A DNA stretch of 64,000 nt from Phycisphaerales bacterium (GCA_029245245.1 JAQWPT010000033.1:1-64000), one strand, 5' to 3'; shown: positions 46,159 to 55,833, counted from the stretch's first letter. Numbers and translations: made by a program. Notes: a model not told the origin generated them from the letters alone.

Positions 46159-47553
46159 ATGAGTACCAGCACCATTGATCATTCCGTGGCTCGCTCCTCC
46201 TTCGTTCAGGAGTTCATGCACGCTCTTTCCGATCGGAATCCCGGTGAGACCGAGTTCCTCCAGGCCGTCGAGGAATGCATCGTGTCTCTCGAGAAGGTCG
46301 TGGAGCGGCATCCGGAGTACCGGTCGGCCGGCATCCTCGATCGCATCGTGGAACCAGAGCGCATCATCCAGTTCCGGGTGACCTGGATGGACGATCAGGG
46401 CGAGGTCCACGTCAATCGTGGGTACCGGGTTCAGTTCAATGGCGCCATCGGCCCCTACAAGGGTGGACTCCGATTTCACCCGAGCGTCAATCGGAGCATC
46501 CTGAAGTTTCTCGGGTTTGAACAGGTCTTCAAGAACAGCCTGACCACGCTCCCCATCGGGGGTGGCAAGGGCGGCAGCGACTTCGACCCACGCGGCCGAA
46601 GTGATGCCGAGATCATGCGGTTCTGTCATGCCTTCATGAGCGAACTCTTCAGGTTCATCGGGCCGGACACCGATGTGCCCGCTGGTGACATCGGGGTTGG
46701 CGGTCGGGAGATCGGCTACCTCTTCGGCCAGTACCGCAAACTCACGAATCGATTCACCGGCGTGCTTACGGGTCGAGGCATCAACTGGGGAGGCAGCCTC
46801 ATTCGCCCGGAAGCCACCGGATTCGGCGCCGTCTACTTCGCCTCGAGCATGCTCGAGACCCGGGGTCGTTCCCTTGAGGGCATGGACTGCCTTGTTTCCG
46901 GTTCGGGCAATGTCGCGCAGTACACCACGGAGAAGGTGCTTGATCTCGGCGGGCGCGTGATCACGATGTCCGATTCCACGGGCTACATCCACGACCCCAA
47001 CGGCATTGATCGCAACAAGCTCCAGTGGATCATGGATCTCAAGAACAACCGTCGTGGTCGAATCGCGGAATACGCCGAAGCCCATTCCGGTGTGACGTAC
47101 CACGACCACGACCTCTCGGCTGGTTCCAGCCCGCTGTGGCGGATTCCCGCAGAAGCGGCGTTTCCGTCGGCGACCCAGAACGAAATCGATGGAGCGGCCG
47201 CACAGGTCATGGTCGACAACGGAGTCATCTGCGTCTCCGAGGGTGCCAACATGCCGACCATGCCCGAAGGGCAGCACTGCTTCATCAAGGAGAACGTCCT
47301 CTACGGTCCAGGCAAGGCCGCCAATGCTGGCGGCGTGGCCGTCTCGGCACTGGAAATGGCGCAGGGCAGCCAGCGCATGTACTGGTCGCGTGAGGAAGTG
47401 GATCGCCACCTCAAGGACATCATGGGCCGGATCCACAAGGCGAGCCTCGAGGCCGCTGCCGACTACGGCGTGGCTGGCAACTACCTCCACGGTGCCAACA
47501 TTGCAGGTTTCCGCAAGGTGGCCGATGCCATGATGGATCAGGGAATCATCTGA
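46159..47553 (+). CDS. gdhA: Glutamate dehydrogenase (NADP-type)
   Basis: A 464-residue enzyme that interconverts 2-oxoglutarate plus ammonia and glutamate. Seen: YKGGLRFHPSVN, the catalytic-lysine segment PIGGGKGGSDFDP, DTDVPAGDIGVGGREIGYLFG in pieces, the dinucleotide motif SGSGNVAQYT, and the C-terminal YLHGANIAGFRKVADAM. Length and motifs fit the hexameric NADP-dependent class (GdhA). ATG 46159 is used because the nearby ATG 46154 runs into TGA after two codons. Codon choice is strongly biased, as expected for a well-expressed gene. Confidence 0.96.
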   Translation: MSTSTIDHSVARSSFVQEFMHALSDRNPGETEFLQAVEECIVSLEKVVERHPEYRSAGILDRIVEPERIIQFRVTWMDDQGEVHVNRGYRVQFNGAIGPYKGGLRFHPSVNRSILKFLGFEQVFKNSLTTLPIGGGKGGSDFDPRGRSDAEIMRFCHAFMSELFRFIGPDTDVPAGDIGVGGREIGYLFGQYRKLTNRFTGVLTGRGINWGGSLIRPEATGFGAVYFASSMLETRGRSLEGMDCLVSGSGNVAQYTTEKVLDLGGRVITMSDSTGYIHDPNGIDRNKLQWIMDLKNNRRGRIAEYAEAHSGVTYHDHDLSAGSSPLWRIPAEAAFPSATQNEIDGAAAQVMVDNGVICVSEGANMPTMPEGQHCFIKENVLYGPGKAANAGGVAVSALEMAQGSQRMYWSREEVDRHLKDIMGRIHKASLEAAADYGVAGNYLHGANIAGFRKVADAMMDQGII

Positions 47554-47822
47554 TCAAGCGGGCCAAGAAAGTTCGATTTCGGTTCTCAGTCGGTGCTGCT
47601 GTATGCTAGGATTCGGATGTGAAGGATGGTTCGATCATTGATCGGATCGCTTCCGGGTCGGTTTCCGGCCCCTACGTGAACTCCTTGAGGTGAACGAGAT
47701 CAGGCGATCGAAGCCATGGCGCTTCGTGAACTGACCAGATCGATCATGTTCTCGAGCAGCCACCAGTCTGACGCATGCCTGGCCACTTCTGGTGGCCTCG
47801 CGGTACAGAGTAAACCCGGGGA

Positions 47823-48461
47823 ATGGACGGCATGAACGCCATGACACGTATCGAGTTTGGTGACCAGATTCGCCATTGTGACCACCCCGAGTGGGGTACG
47901 GGATCCGTGGCGAAGGTCGAGGATACATCCGCTGGGGGGACACCTTCCCAGAAGGTCACCATCCGGTTTCCCAATGCGGGCATCAAGGTCATCCAATCCG
48001 TCAGCGGAAAACTTGAGCGGATCGAGCAGCAGTCCACGAGCCTGGCCGAGCCATCTTCGGCCGATCGCATCGAGGAACTGGATCGCATGTCCAAGGATGA
48101 GTTGCTCGCTCCCGTGGCCAGTCGGATGTTGCAGGAGATCATGCTGGCCATTCCAGAGCCATGCCGTGATCCATTTCGATCGCTTTCGGCCCGGATCGAA
48201 TCGACCCTGGATCTGTGGAGGTTCGATGAAGGCAGCGGAGGGCTCAACGACTGGGCCGTGATGCAGACCGGGTTGGACGACCCCCTGGCCAGATTCAACC
48301 GCCATGAGCTGGAAGAGCATTTCAAGCGATGGTCCCATGAACGCGAGCAGCACATCAAGCGTCTGCTCCACGAAGCGAGTGATGCATCCGTAGACGTCGA
48401 GCCGCTGCTTGCCAAGGCACCCTCCGTGGCACGGCGGACTCTGCAGCGTGTCCATCGCTGA
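47823..48461 (+). CDS. DUF3553-like protein of unknown function
   Basis: A 212-residue protein. The N-terminus (EFGDQIRHCDHPEWGTGSVAKVED) resembles DUF3553, a small beta-barrel domain seen at the C-terminus of UvrD/Rep-type helicases, here alone at the N-terminus. The remaining part is helical with an acidic/basic mix and no motif I know. Three ATGs (47823, 47832, 47841) are possible. In the 269 nt upstream of it I see a TATGCT-like -10 near 47603 and nothing else. The N-terminal similarity suggests nucleic-acid or protein docking, but that is inference. Confidence 0.65.
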   Translation: MDGMNAMTRIEFGDQIRHCDHPEWGTGSVAKVEDTSAGGTPSQKVTIRFPNAGIKVIQSVSGKLERIEQQSTSLAEPSSADRIEELDRMSKDELLAPVASRMLQEIMLAIPEPCRDPFRSLSARIESTLDLWRFDEGSGGLNDWAVMQTGLDDPLARFNRHELEEHFKRWSHEREQHIKRLLHEASDASVDVEPLLAKAPSVARRTLQRVHR

Positions 48462-48668
48462 AGCGTCGTCCGCACCCTTTCCCACCCTTCCCAGATCCAC
48501 CAGACGGAACCGGTACGGGCTCATGGCCCTCTGCGTGCAGTCTGTGCGGCCTGATGCGCGGCTGAATTTCCCGATTTCACTGCAGTGTCATGCCTTGGCT
48601 CCAGGTTGGGTGTACTTCTTCACTGGTGTCCCACGAAGGGGCTCATATTTGAAGAAGAGGGGAAAGAC

Positions 48669-48986
48669 ATGGATGAGCAGACCTTTCAGGAGAAGTTCAC
48701 GGAACTCCTGCAACGGATCGGGGAGTTGCCTCCGGAGCAGCGATCCTGCATGGAGCAGTTGGCGGATGCGACGCAGCGTCGTCGTGACCGTCTCAGTCAT
48801 TCGGTCAGTGAACTCCAGGAATCACTCGACTTCCTTCGACTGAGCGTGAAGTATCTCGTATTCGATCTCGAAGCGACACGACGTGAAAATACCTACCTTC
48901 GCCAGTTGCTCGATCAGGCGACGCGAGAGCGTCGCCGGTCCCGGGAGGACAGCGACGAGGATGAGCACGGTCACAACGAACACTGA
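48669..48986 (+). CDS. Small coiled-coil protein, conserved unknown
   Basis: A 105-residue, highly charged, mostly helical protein. ATG 48669 has GGGGAAAG shortly upstream. The middle, SLDFLRLSVKYLVFDLEATRREN in pieces, contains heptad-like hydrophobic spacing and is of a type I recall from many Planctomycetes genomes, though I cannot name a family. The C-terminal 25 residues are Arg/Asp/His-rich. Probably cytoplasmic and oligomeric. Neighbours give no clear role. Confidence 0.65.
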   Translation: MDEQTFQEKFTELLQRIGELPPEQRSCMEQLADATQRRRDRLSHSVSELQESLDFLRLSVKYLVFDLEATRRENTYLRQLLDQATRERRRSREDSDEDEHGHNEH

Positions 48987-49039
48987 ATCGGAATGTGATG
49001 AATGGGGGAGAGGAGGCCGGGGTGCGTCTGATCACATGA

Positions 49040-50329
49040 TCAGGAGGCACCCCGGTTCGTGTTTGCAGTGGCTTCAACCAGTTCGTCCCAGCACGTGGTG
49101 TAGCGGGGGGAGTGATGCTGTCGGCGGGTGATCCAGGCTTCGCCGGTGCCCATGGCGGCACTGCGGAGAGTGCCGGTGCCCATGGTGCGGTTGATGTGGT
49201 CCATGACATGCATGACACGATTGGACGTGCCGGGGTCCAGTGGATCGAAGAGTTGCAGTTGCTCCGGCTGGGATGACTCGATCGCCGTCAGTTGCACGCC
49301 GGCCTTCTTGAAGTGGAACCCTTCCTTCCAGATGCGCTGCCCGGCCGCCAGGGCATGACGGATGAGAGTTGGGGTGTCGTTGACGGGCGCGGGCAGCCTG
49401 GCGGTGGCGTGGTTGGCGTACCGGGGCTGGTCGGTGCGGTACCGGTCGGTGGCCATGGAGACGGTGAGCACGCCGGCGGTGGAGTGCTGATCGCGGAGTT
49501 TCTCTGCTGCACGGGACGTAAAGGAGGCCAGGGCCCGGGCGAGTTCATCCCAGGTCTCGATGGGTTTGGCGAAGGAACGGGATCGCATGATGGTCTGTCT
49601 GGGGGGCGGAGCCTGCTCGAGCGTGAAGGCGGGAATGCCGCGAAGTTCGTGCACGGTTCGCAGGCCGACCACATTCAGTCGCGTTTGGATCCATCGATCG
49701 TCGGCGCGGCGAAGATCCAGGGCGGTGTGGATGCCATGGGTGGCCAGGGTTTGTTTCCACCGGGGCCCGATGCCCCAGACATCGCCGACATCCACGGAGG
49801 CCAGGGTGGACTCATCATCCGCACCGGTGCCGAGCCTGGTAACGCCTGATCCGGTGCGATCCTGCTTGGCCAGGTGGTTGGCGACCTTGGCGAGGGTCTT
49901 GGTGGGTCCAATGCCGATGGACACGGGGATCCCGGTGTACTGGAGTACGGCCTTGCGCATGGTGGCGACGGACTCGAGCAGATCTCCCGAGGCGATCCCA
50001 TCGAGGTCGAGAAAGGCCTCGTCGATCGAGTAGGACTCCAGTTCCGGGAAGAAGGATTGGACGGTGCTGAACACCCGGCGCGACATGTCGTCGTACAGGG
50101 TGTAGTTGGAGGATCGGACGACGACGCCCCGGTTCCGGATCAGGTCACGCAGTTCGAAGACCGGCTGGGCCATGCCGATGCCCAGGGCCTTGGCCTCGTT
50201 GGACCGTGCGACCACGCATCCGTCGTTGTTGGAGAGCACGATCAGCGGCCGGTGCTCAAGGGACGGATCGAAAACCCGCTCGCAGGAAGCGTAGAAGTTG
50301 TTGCAGTCGACGAGTGCGAAGGTGGTCAC
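49040..50329 (-). CDS. umuC: Y-family translesion DNA polymerase V catalytic subunit UmuC
   Basis: A 429-residue error-prone polymerase. Seen: [20 protein letters not shown] (catalytic Asp at residue 8), [20 protein letters not shown], the catalytic [11 protein letters not shown], a helix-hairpin-helix region ([15 protein letters not shown]), and a little-finger domain. Length is near E. coli UmuC (422). It lies 6 nt after umuD and should be SOS-induced, but I find no convincing LexA box upstream. Confidence 0.95.
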   Translation of the reverse strand: MTTFALVDCNNFYASCERVFDPSLEHRPLIVLSNNDGCVVARSNEAKALGIGMAQPVFELRDLIRNRGVVVRSSNYTLYDDMSRRVFSTVQSFFPELESYSIDEAFLDLDGIASGDLLESVATMRKAVLQYTGIPVSIGIGPTKTLAKVANHLAKQDRTGSGVTRLGTGADDESTLASVDVGDVWGIGPRWKQTLATHGIHTALDLRRADDRWIQTRLNVVGLRTVHELRGIPAFTLEQAPPPRQTIMRSRSFAKPIETWDELARALASFTSRAAEKLRDQHSTAGVLTVSMATDRYRTDQPRYANHATARLPAPVNDTPTLIRHALAAGQRIWKEGFHFKKAGVQLTAIESSQPEQLQLFDPLDPGTSNRVMHVMDHINRTMGTGTLRSAAMGTGEAWITRRQHHSPRYTTCWDELVEATANTNRGAS

Positions 50330-50335
50330 GGATGG

Positions 50336-50800
50336 TCAGGGAGCGTGGATGGTCCAGGTGACGACGCCCCACACGCGAGCGTCGGTATCCTCGTTGATGT
50401 CGAGGACGGGATAGTCGTCGTTCTCGGGAACCAGTTGCAGACCATGTTCGCCTTGCTGCAGTCGCTTGATCGTCAGTTCGCCGTCGACGGCGGCGATGAC
50501 CACATGGCCGGGAGCGGGTGATCTGCTTCGGTCCACTACCAGCAGGTCACCATCGTGAATTCCGGCCCCGGTCATGGAGTGTCCGCGGGCCCGGACGAAG
50601 AACGTGGCGGCGGGATGGGTGACCAGCGCTTCATGCAGATCAAGTGGTCGGTCGATGTAGTCATCGGCCGGGGAGGGAAAGCCGGCTTCGACGCCGGCGC
50701 CGAAGAGCGGGCTGGCTTGCTGGTGGCTCGAAGGAGCAACTTGGGATGCGGCACCGATCAGGTCGATGCCGGTGGAGCCGTGGTTGGACGGTGCGGGCAT
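50336..50800 (-). CDS. umuD: UmuD-type self-cleaving accessory protein
   Basis: A 154-residue S24-family peptidase. The cleavage site is probably Ala-Gly in EAGFPSPADDYID, which matches E. coli UmuD CGFPSPAADY. The catalytic Ser is in RGHSMTGAGI and the Lys in DGELTIKRL. RecA-stimulated self-cleavage gives UmuD' that activates UmuC, encoded 6 nt downstream. The N-terminal arm is somewhat longer than in E. coli (139 residues). Confidence 0.93.
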   Translation of the reverse strand: MPAPSNHGSTGIDLIGAASQVAPSSHQQASPLFGAGVEAGFPSPADDYIDRPLDLHEALVTHPAATFFVRARGHSMTGAGIHDGDLLVVDRSRSPAPGHVVIAAVDGELTIKRLQQGEHGLQLVPENDDYPVLDINEDTDARVWGVVTWTIHAP

Positions 50801-50852
50801 GCCAGACCCTAACAGGACGCGAACGCCAGATCAAGGCAGGTGGGAGTAGTCT

Positions 50853-51107
50853 GTGGCCATGGACGAGGGACCAAGCCAGGCAGACCTGGAACGATTCGGT
50901 GGAGACGAGCAGGCGGCCTGGTGCCCCGAGTGTGGAGCGGAGGTCTGGGATGACGCCGAGTACTGTCCGGAGTGCGGGGACCAGATCGGTGGTCGGACCA
51001 GTTCAAGGCCGCCGATGGAACGTGAGCTGCGGCAACGCTGGATCGTGCTCGTCGCCGTGCTCGTGCTGCTGGGCTTTCTCTGGTGGTTCTTCCGACTCTT
51101 CCTGTGA
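50853..51107 (+). CDS. Small zinc-ribbon membrane protein
   Basis: An 84-residue protein from GTG 50853, chosen because GGGAG at 50842-50846 is well placed; ATG 50859 is a second option. Two CPEC knuckles (AAWCPECGAEV and AEYCPECGDQI) form a zinc ribbon (about residues 24-44). One membrane helix (about 63-80, LVAVLVLLGFLWWFFRL) ends the protein. Divergent from umuD. Function unknown. Confidence 0.75.
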   Translation: MAMDEGPSQADLERFGGDEQAAWCPECGAEVWDDAEYCPECGDQIGGRTSSRPPMERELRQRWIVLVAVLVLLGFLWWFFRLFL

Positions 51108-51115
51108 CGCGTCGT

Positions 51116-52411
51116 TCAGTGCTCGTTGACTCGCCCGTGGGAGTTGAGCGAGAAATGGAGTACCGATGGCGTGTTCCAGGATTTCATTCGCAGGCGTTGA
51201 TCACCAATTCGCGATTCCCACTGGTTGATGGGTACGGGAAACGATGATGATGCAAGTCGGCTCCAGCCCCAGATCGCGTAGCAGTCGTAGGCGGCTCTTC
51301 CATTGTCCGGAGCGAAGGCATAGGCCAGGGGTACGCGCCGATTGAGATCGGACATCGTTCCGAACTCGGGCCAGTTGTTGAGCACGTTCCAGTGGCTGAC
51401 ACCCTTGCGGCGAAGTTCGTCCGGATCGAATGGGATCCAGCCAGCCTCGGGCAGGAACAGTTCCGCCCAGACCAGCAAGTTCTTCTTGCCCCGTCGATCC
51501 TCGCCACGGCCGATCACCGCCCGGGCGGGTATGCCTGCGGCGCGAAGCAGGGCTACGCAGACACAGACCAGGTCGTTGGGGGTTCCAGTTCCTCGCTCGG
51601 CGGCGGCAAGCGCTCCGTACACTTCGAGCCCACGGATGGAACGACCGGGGCCGTAGAGCGTGGTGTCCCCTTGCTTCTGGATGCTGTTGCATGCGTATCG
51701 CACCAGTTCCTTGGCGGCGATCCACGGTGGTACGAGACGAAGATCGCCTCCGGAGACTTCAAGAACCGCATTTGCGAACACGGCACTATCGGATTCGATC
51801 AATGCCTGGGGCTGCAGTTCATCCTTGACGGCACTGGGCCAGGAGGCTGGCCATGGAATCTGCTGCAGGGCCTGGTCGTCCACGGTGCTGGAGTAACAGA
51901 TGGCCTCGTGAAAGGTGCGAAATCGAAGTTGGGTGGCGAGGTTCATGATCTTGGGGTTGAAGGTAATGCCGGTCGTCGGCCCCTCGATCAGCCGCTCGTT
52001 GAAGAGGCCTTCGCCCGAGAGCAGTTCGGGGCCGCTGCCTCCGTCAAGACGCTGGCCATGCAGTTGCACTTCGGCCTCAATCGTGTCCAGGTTCACGTAG
52101 CTGGAGGCGCTCTGGGGAATCAGCGGCATCAGCAGGGGGCGAGTGGGATCCTGAACCGCAAGGGAGTGGATCCCCACGTTGAAGGTCAGGTCGTAGCGGC
52201 GTGGTTTGTCCCAGGTGATGTACGGGTTGGACTTCGGGGGAGCCGGGGTGGCAATGCTGATGGCCGTGGGCGGAGCGGTACCTGGTACCGCCGTGGGGGC
52301 GGCTGGAGCCGGCGGCGTCGCGGGCGGCGTCGCGGGCGGCGTGGTGGGAGGCTGCTGGCCGAGCATCGACATGGTCAGCAGCACGACGGCGAAGGAAGAG
52401 AGAGAAACCAT
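51116..52411 (-). CDS. Secreted transglutaminase-fold protein, catalytic residues replaced
   Basis: A 431-residue protein with a signal peptide (1-18) and a Pro/Ala/Thr-rich linker (about 20-60). The last half carries a transglutaminase-like domain: LVCVCVALLRAAGIPARAVIG and NLLVWAELFLPEAGWIPFDP fit the family. The usual Cys position, 12 residues before the conserved Arg290, is Pro278. The His of HAWxE is Leu313; Asp329 is kept. So it is probably not a peptidase or transglutaminase. MlaE is encoded 9 nt upstream on the same strand, so the two may be co-transcribed. Confidence 0.72.
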   Translation of the reverse strand: MVSLSSFAVVLLTMSMLGQQPPTTPPATPPATPPAPAAPTAVPGTAPPTAISIATPAPPKSNPYITWDKPRRYDLTFNVGIHSLAVQDPTRPLLMPLIPQSASSYVNLDTIEAEVQLHGQRLDGGSGPELLSGEGLFNERLIEGPTTGITFNPKIMNLATQLRFRTFHEAICYSSTVDDQALQQIPWPASWPSAVKDELQPQALIESDSAVFANAVLEVSGGDLRLVPPWIAAKELVRYACNSIQKQGDTTLYGPGRSIRGLEVYGALAAAERGTGTPNDLVCVCVALLRAAGIPARAVIGRGEDRRGKKNLLVWAELFLPEAGWIPFDPDELRRKGVSHWNVLNNWPEFGTMSDLNRRVPLAYAFAPDNGRAAYDCYAIWGWSRLASSSFPVPINQWESRIGDQRLRMKSWNTPSVLHFSLNSHGRVNEH

Positions 52412-52420
52412 GGTTGCATT

Positions 52421-53257
52421 CTAACCCAGTGGATTGCGGACGGACTGCGTGATGAACTGCATGTCGATGGCGTTGAGAAAGGCGGCGAGGACGAAGTTGA
52501 TCACGATGATGGCCAGGAAGCTGATGACGAACGCGTTGGTTGTCGCACGGCCGACGCCCGCAGCACCCGGCCGGCAGGTGAACCCCTTGTAGCAGGAGAT
52601 CAGGCCGATGCTCAATCCGAAGAAGACCGACTTGATCAGGCCGGTGACCGGTTCCCACCAGCCCAGGAAGTATTCCGTGAAGCTCCAGTAGTCGATGGGG
52701 GGGACGCCGTTGAATCCGACGGTGATCAGGTACCCGCCCCAGACGCCAAGGAGGTCGGAATAGATGGTGAGGATCGGCGTCATCACCACACAGGCGACGA
52801 CCCGGGGGACCACCAGCAGGAGAATCGGGTCGCTGGCCATCGCACGCATGGCATCCAGTTGCTCGGTCACCCGCATCGTGCCCAGCTCGGCGGCCAGGGC
52901 ACCCCCGACGCGGCCGGCGACCATGACCGCGGCCAGGACCGGGCCGATCTGCTTGACCACCGAGACATTGATGATGCCACCGAGTCGGCCCTCGAGCCCG
53001 AAGGCCTGGAACTGGTTGAAGGTCTCCAGGGCCAGGATCATCCCGATGAAGCCACCGGTGATGGCCACCACGGGGATCGAGGCCACCCCGACGGCGTAGA
53101 ACTGTGTCCGGATCAGTCGCCACCGGCCCCAGCGACCAGGTTGGGTCAGGAACCAGCGAAAGGCGATCAGGGAGAAGATGATGAAACGGCCGAACCCGGC
53201 GATCCCATGAAAGACCCGATGCCCTACGTGGGAGATGCCGCGAGCGGCCGCTGTCAT
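52421..53257 (-). CDS. mlaE: MlaE-type phospholipid ABC transporter permease
   Basis: A 278-residue inner-membrane permease of the MlaE/Ttg2B family, with TM segments at about 55-80, 150-175, 200-225 and 245-265. Seen: AITGGFIGMILALETFNQFQAFGLEG in pieces, GPVLAAVMVAGRVGGALAAELGTM and the conserved DAMRAMASDP. MlaE works with ATPase MlaF and MCE protein MlaD to move phospholipid between membranes. Neither lies in the window, so this copy is separated from its partners. Confidence 0.9.
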   Translation of the reverse strand: MTAAARGISHVGHRVFHGIAGFGRFIIFSLIAFRWFLTQPGRWGRWRLIRTQFYAVGVASIPVVAITGGFIGMILALETFNQFQAFGLEGRLGGIINVSVVKQIGPVLAAVMVAGRVGGALAAELGTMRVTEQLDAMRAMASDPILLLVVPRVVACVVMTPILTIYSDLLGVWGGYLITVGFNGVPPIDYWSFTEYFLGWWEPVTGLIKSVFFGLSIGLISCYKGFTCRPGAAGVGRATTNAFVISFLAIIVINFVLAAFLNAIDMQFITQSVRNPLG

Positions 53258-53288
53258 CTCGATACCTCTTTGATGAGACCCTGTGGGT

Positions 53289-54134
53289 CTACTTCATTGG
53301 TTCGTCGGTTTCGACGACGGCGGTCGTCGTGGTCGTGGTCGTCGGAGTAGTGGTGTCCGCCATGCTGGTTTCGGTCTGTGACGTGAGGTAGATCTCGACT
53401 CGCCGATTCACAGCGGTTCCGCCGGACTCGTTGGGAACCAGAGGCTTGTACTCACCCCAGCCGGCAACCTGCACGCGATCTGCATTGATCCCGGAGTTGA
53501 CCAGCACGTCGCGAACGGCGATCGCACGGTGAACGGACAGGTGCATGTTGGTGGGATGCTGGTTGCGCGAGTACTTCACAGGGACGTCATCGGTATGTCC
53601 GAGGATCACGAGTTCGAAGTTCTCGGCCGAGGGCGAATCCAGGATCGTCGCCAGGGCGGTCAGCGATGTTGCGCCGGCATCCTTGACCTGATCCTTGCCT
53701 GAGTTGAAGGTCAAATCGCTGTTGAAGCGAAGCATGCCGGTTTCCGGATCGAAGGTGACCTGGTCCGGGTACTGGCTGGCGAGTCGAGCCAATGCAGCCT
53801 GCACGTCCGCTGGCAGGGGGCCGATCTCCATTGCGCTGACCTGCATTGCGAGGTCCTGGTTGGAGAGCGAGATCTGGTCGAGTTCGCCCCCGAGGATCTC
53901 ATATCTCTCCTGAAGGAGAGAGATGTCGCCTCGGGCCGCGGTCAACTGCTGCGTCCGGTTCGAGAGCTGGGACTGCATCGCGTCACGCTCGTCGGTGACG
54001 GTCAGGAGTTGCTCTTGAAGCGATCGCTTGACCTGAAGAAGGTTGTCGTACTTGTCCTGCTGAACACACCCGCTGGCAAGCAGGGGCAAAGTAACAGCAG
54101 CCGCAGCGCACGTGGTGGGAAAAATGCGTGCCAT
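53289..54134 (-). CDS. OmpA-family peptidoglycan-binding lipoprotein
   Basis: A 281-residue lipoprotein from ATG 54134, whose signal ends LPLLASGCVQQ (lipobox Cys at about residue 23). A coiled coil (about 28-90) precedes an OmpA C-terminal domain (about 140-255) with ILGHTDDVPV, HLSVHRAIAVRDVLVN, VAGWGEYKPLV and NRRVEIYL. This binds peptidoglycan non-covalently and ties the outer membrane to the wall. A Thr-rich tail (TTTPTTTTTTT) ends the protein. It lies just before mlaE on the same strand, so an envelope operon is likely. Confidence 0.88.
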   Translation of the reverse strand: MARIFPTTCAAAAVTLPLLASGCVQQDKYDNLLQVKRSLQEQLLTVTDERDAMQSQLSNRTQQLTAARGDISLLQERYEILGGELDQISLSNQDLAMQVSAMEIGPLPADVQAALARLASQYPDQVTFDPETGMLRFNSDLTFNSGKDQVKDAGATSLTALATILDSPSAENFELVILGHTDDVPVKYSRNQHPTNMHLSVHRAIAVRDVLVNSGINADRVQVAGWGEYKPLVPNESGGTAVNRRVEIYLTSQTETSMADTTTPTTTTTTTAVVETDEPMK

Positions 54135-54310
54135 GGTGGGATACCCCGCGTGATTGAAAGAGGTACTCTGAGGTCGCACAGCGGCTTCCGTTCCGCTGGG
54201 CATGTCAGGAACAGTGTACCCTCCCGTGACCCGCAGTGGGGGCGGGAACGACCGGTGTGGATGGCGCGTTGGTTGGTGGTGGCCAAGGACTTGCGGCTGG
54301 GAGTCGGACC

Positions 54311-55567
54311 ATGGCGGAGCAGGCAGGCATGAAGTTGATCCAGGCGGCGGCGGTGATCGACGCCGCCGGGGTCCATGCCGCACCGGGTTCGCTGCTCATG
54401 GAGGACAATACGGTACTGGCCGCAGGCCCACCGGAGTCCATCGGGATCCCAGGCCAGGCGGAGGTCATCGATGAGACCTCGGCGGTTTTGCTGCCGGCCA
54501 TGGTCAATGCCCATGCCCACCTCGATCTCAGTGCCCTGGAGCCGCGGCCGTTCCCGGGACGCTTCGAGTCCTGGCTGGAGTCGATTCGGGAACAGAGAAT
54601 CTCCCAGCAGGAGCGGGGATCACTGCTGGCAGACACGCGGCTGGGTATCGAACTCTCGCTGGCAGGGGGGGTCGCCTTTGCAGGCGATATCGCCGGGGCG
54701 GGGCAGTTGGAGCCGATGCATGCCCTGCGTGACAGCCCGCTCGGTGGGATTTCCTTCATCGAGTGCTTCGGGCTGGGGGACCGGCAGGACGCGTCGATCG
54801 GGCGGATGCGTTCGGTCATCGATTCGGTGCCCGGGCACGCCGACGGCGTTCGGATCGGAATCTCGCCGCATGCACCCTATTCATGCGGGCCCGCGGTCTA
54901 CGACTTCGCGATGGCGGCCGGCTTGCCGGTCACGACGCACCTGGCCGAGAGCCTGGAGGAGGAAGAGGTCCTGTTCCAGGAGACCGGCCCATTTCGAGAG
55001 CTGGCCGAGCGGCTGGATGCCTGGAGCGAGGGCACGGTCATGCCGCGTTGCCACCCGGTCGAGGCGATGCGGTCCAGCCTGGAGTGCCGTCCGATCCTGC
55101 TGGTGCACCTGAACTACATTGAGGACGAGCACGTCGAACTGCTTGCGCAGACCGGGGCGATGGTCGCCTACTGTCCGCGGGCCAGCGACTACTTCGGTCA
55201 TCCGCACGCCCGTCGACCGGACCACCGCTACCGGCAGATGCTCGATGCCGGCGTCACCGTGGCGTTGGGAACGGATTCACGAACCTGCCTGGACACGCCT
55301 GACCGCATCGGGGTGCTCGACGAGATGCGGCACCTGTTCATCCGTGACGGTGCCGACCCTGCGGCACTTCTGGCGATGGCGACGCTGCACGGAGCACGGG
55401 CCCTGGAACTCGAGGAGTCTCTGGTCACGTTCGAGACCGGGTCCATCGGGGGCGTGATCGCGGTGGATGTTCCGGATCCGGGGCATCCGGACCCTCTGGC
55501 CGCGGTGCTCCGGCAACGCAGCGGCCCGAGGTGGGTCGTGGCACCAGCCATCGGATCCAGGTCATGA
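54311..55567 (+). CDS. Amidohydrolase family protein (deaminase-like)
   Basis: A 418-residue metal-dependent hydrolase of the MtaD/TrzN/SsnA class. ATG 54311 has GGGAG at 54299-54303 with 7-nt spacing; ATG 54329 is another choice. Metal and active-site motifs: NAHAHLDLSAL, ISPHAPYSCG, TTHLAES, LLVHLNYI and ALGTDSRTCLD. Candidate activities are adenosine/methylthioadenosine, guanine or aminofutalosine deamination; nothing nearby decides between them. No other menaquinone or purine genes are adjacent. Confidence 0.82.
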   Translation: MAEQAGMKLIQAAAVIDAAGVHAAPGSLLMEDNTVLAAGPPESIGIPGQAEVIDETSAVLLPAMVNAHAHLDLSALEPRPFPGRFESWLESIREQRISQQERGSLLADTRLGIELSLAGGVAFAGDIAGAGQLEPMHALRDSPLGGISFIECFGLGDRQDASIGRMRSVIDSVPGHADGVRIGISPHAPYSCGPAVYDFAMAAGLPVTTHLAESLEEEEVLFQETGPFRELAERLDAWSEGTVMPRCHPVEAMRSSLECRPILLVHLNYIEDEHVELLAQTGAMVAYCPRASDYFGHPHARRPDHRYRQMLDAGVTVALGTDSRTCLDTPDRIGVLDEMRHLFIRDGADPAALLAMATLHGARALELEESLVTFETGSIGGVIAVDVPDPGHPDPLAAVLRQRSGPRWVVAPAIGSRS

Positions 55568-55833
55568 GCAGCCCATGAGCGAGGTGCAACCCTGCCGCTC
55601 CAATGAACTTTGGATCGATCCGGGAGTGCCTGCCGATGTCACGGAACACGTGGGGGGTCCATGCGTCGGACGTTGTCAGGACGGGTTTGGAGGCGGTACT
55701 CCGATTGCCCGGGCAGATCCGGGACATCGACTCCATGTCCGATCCTCAGCACCCAGGAGGCGATCTTCTCCAGAATTCAATAGGCCCACGGGGTCGGACC
55801 CGATAAGATGATTCTGGAGGGAGGGCACAAGGC

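Noticed and set aside
50801-50852. Search for a LexA box before umuDC
   Set aside because: No CTGT-N8-ACAG and no GAAC-N4-GTTC palindrome. A lineage-specific LexA motif cannot be excluded.
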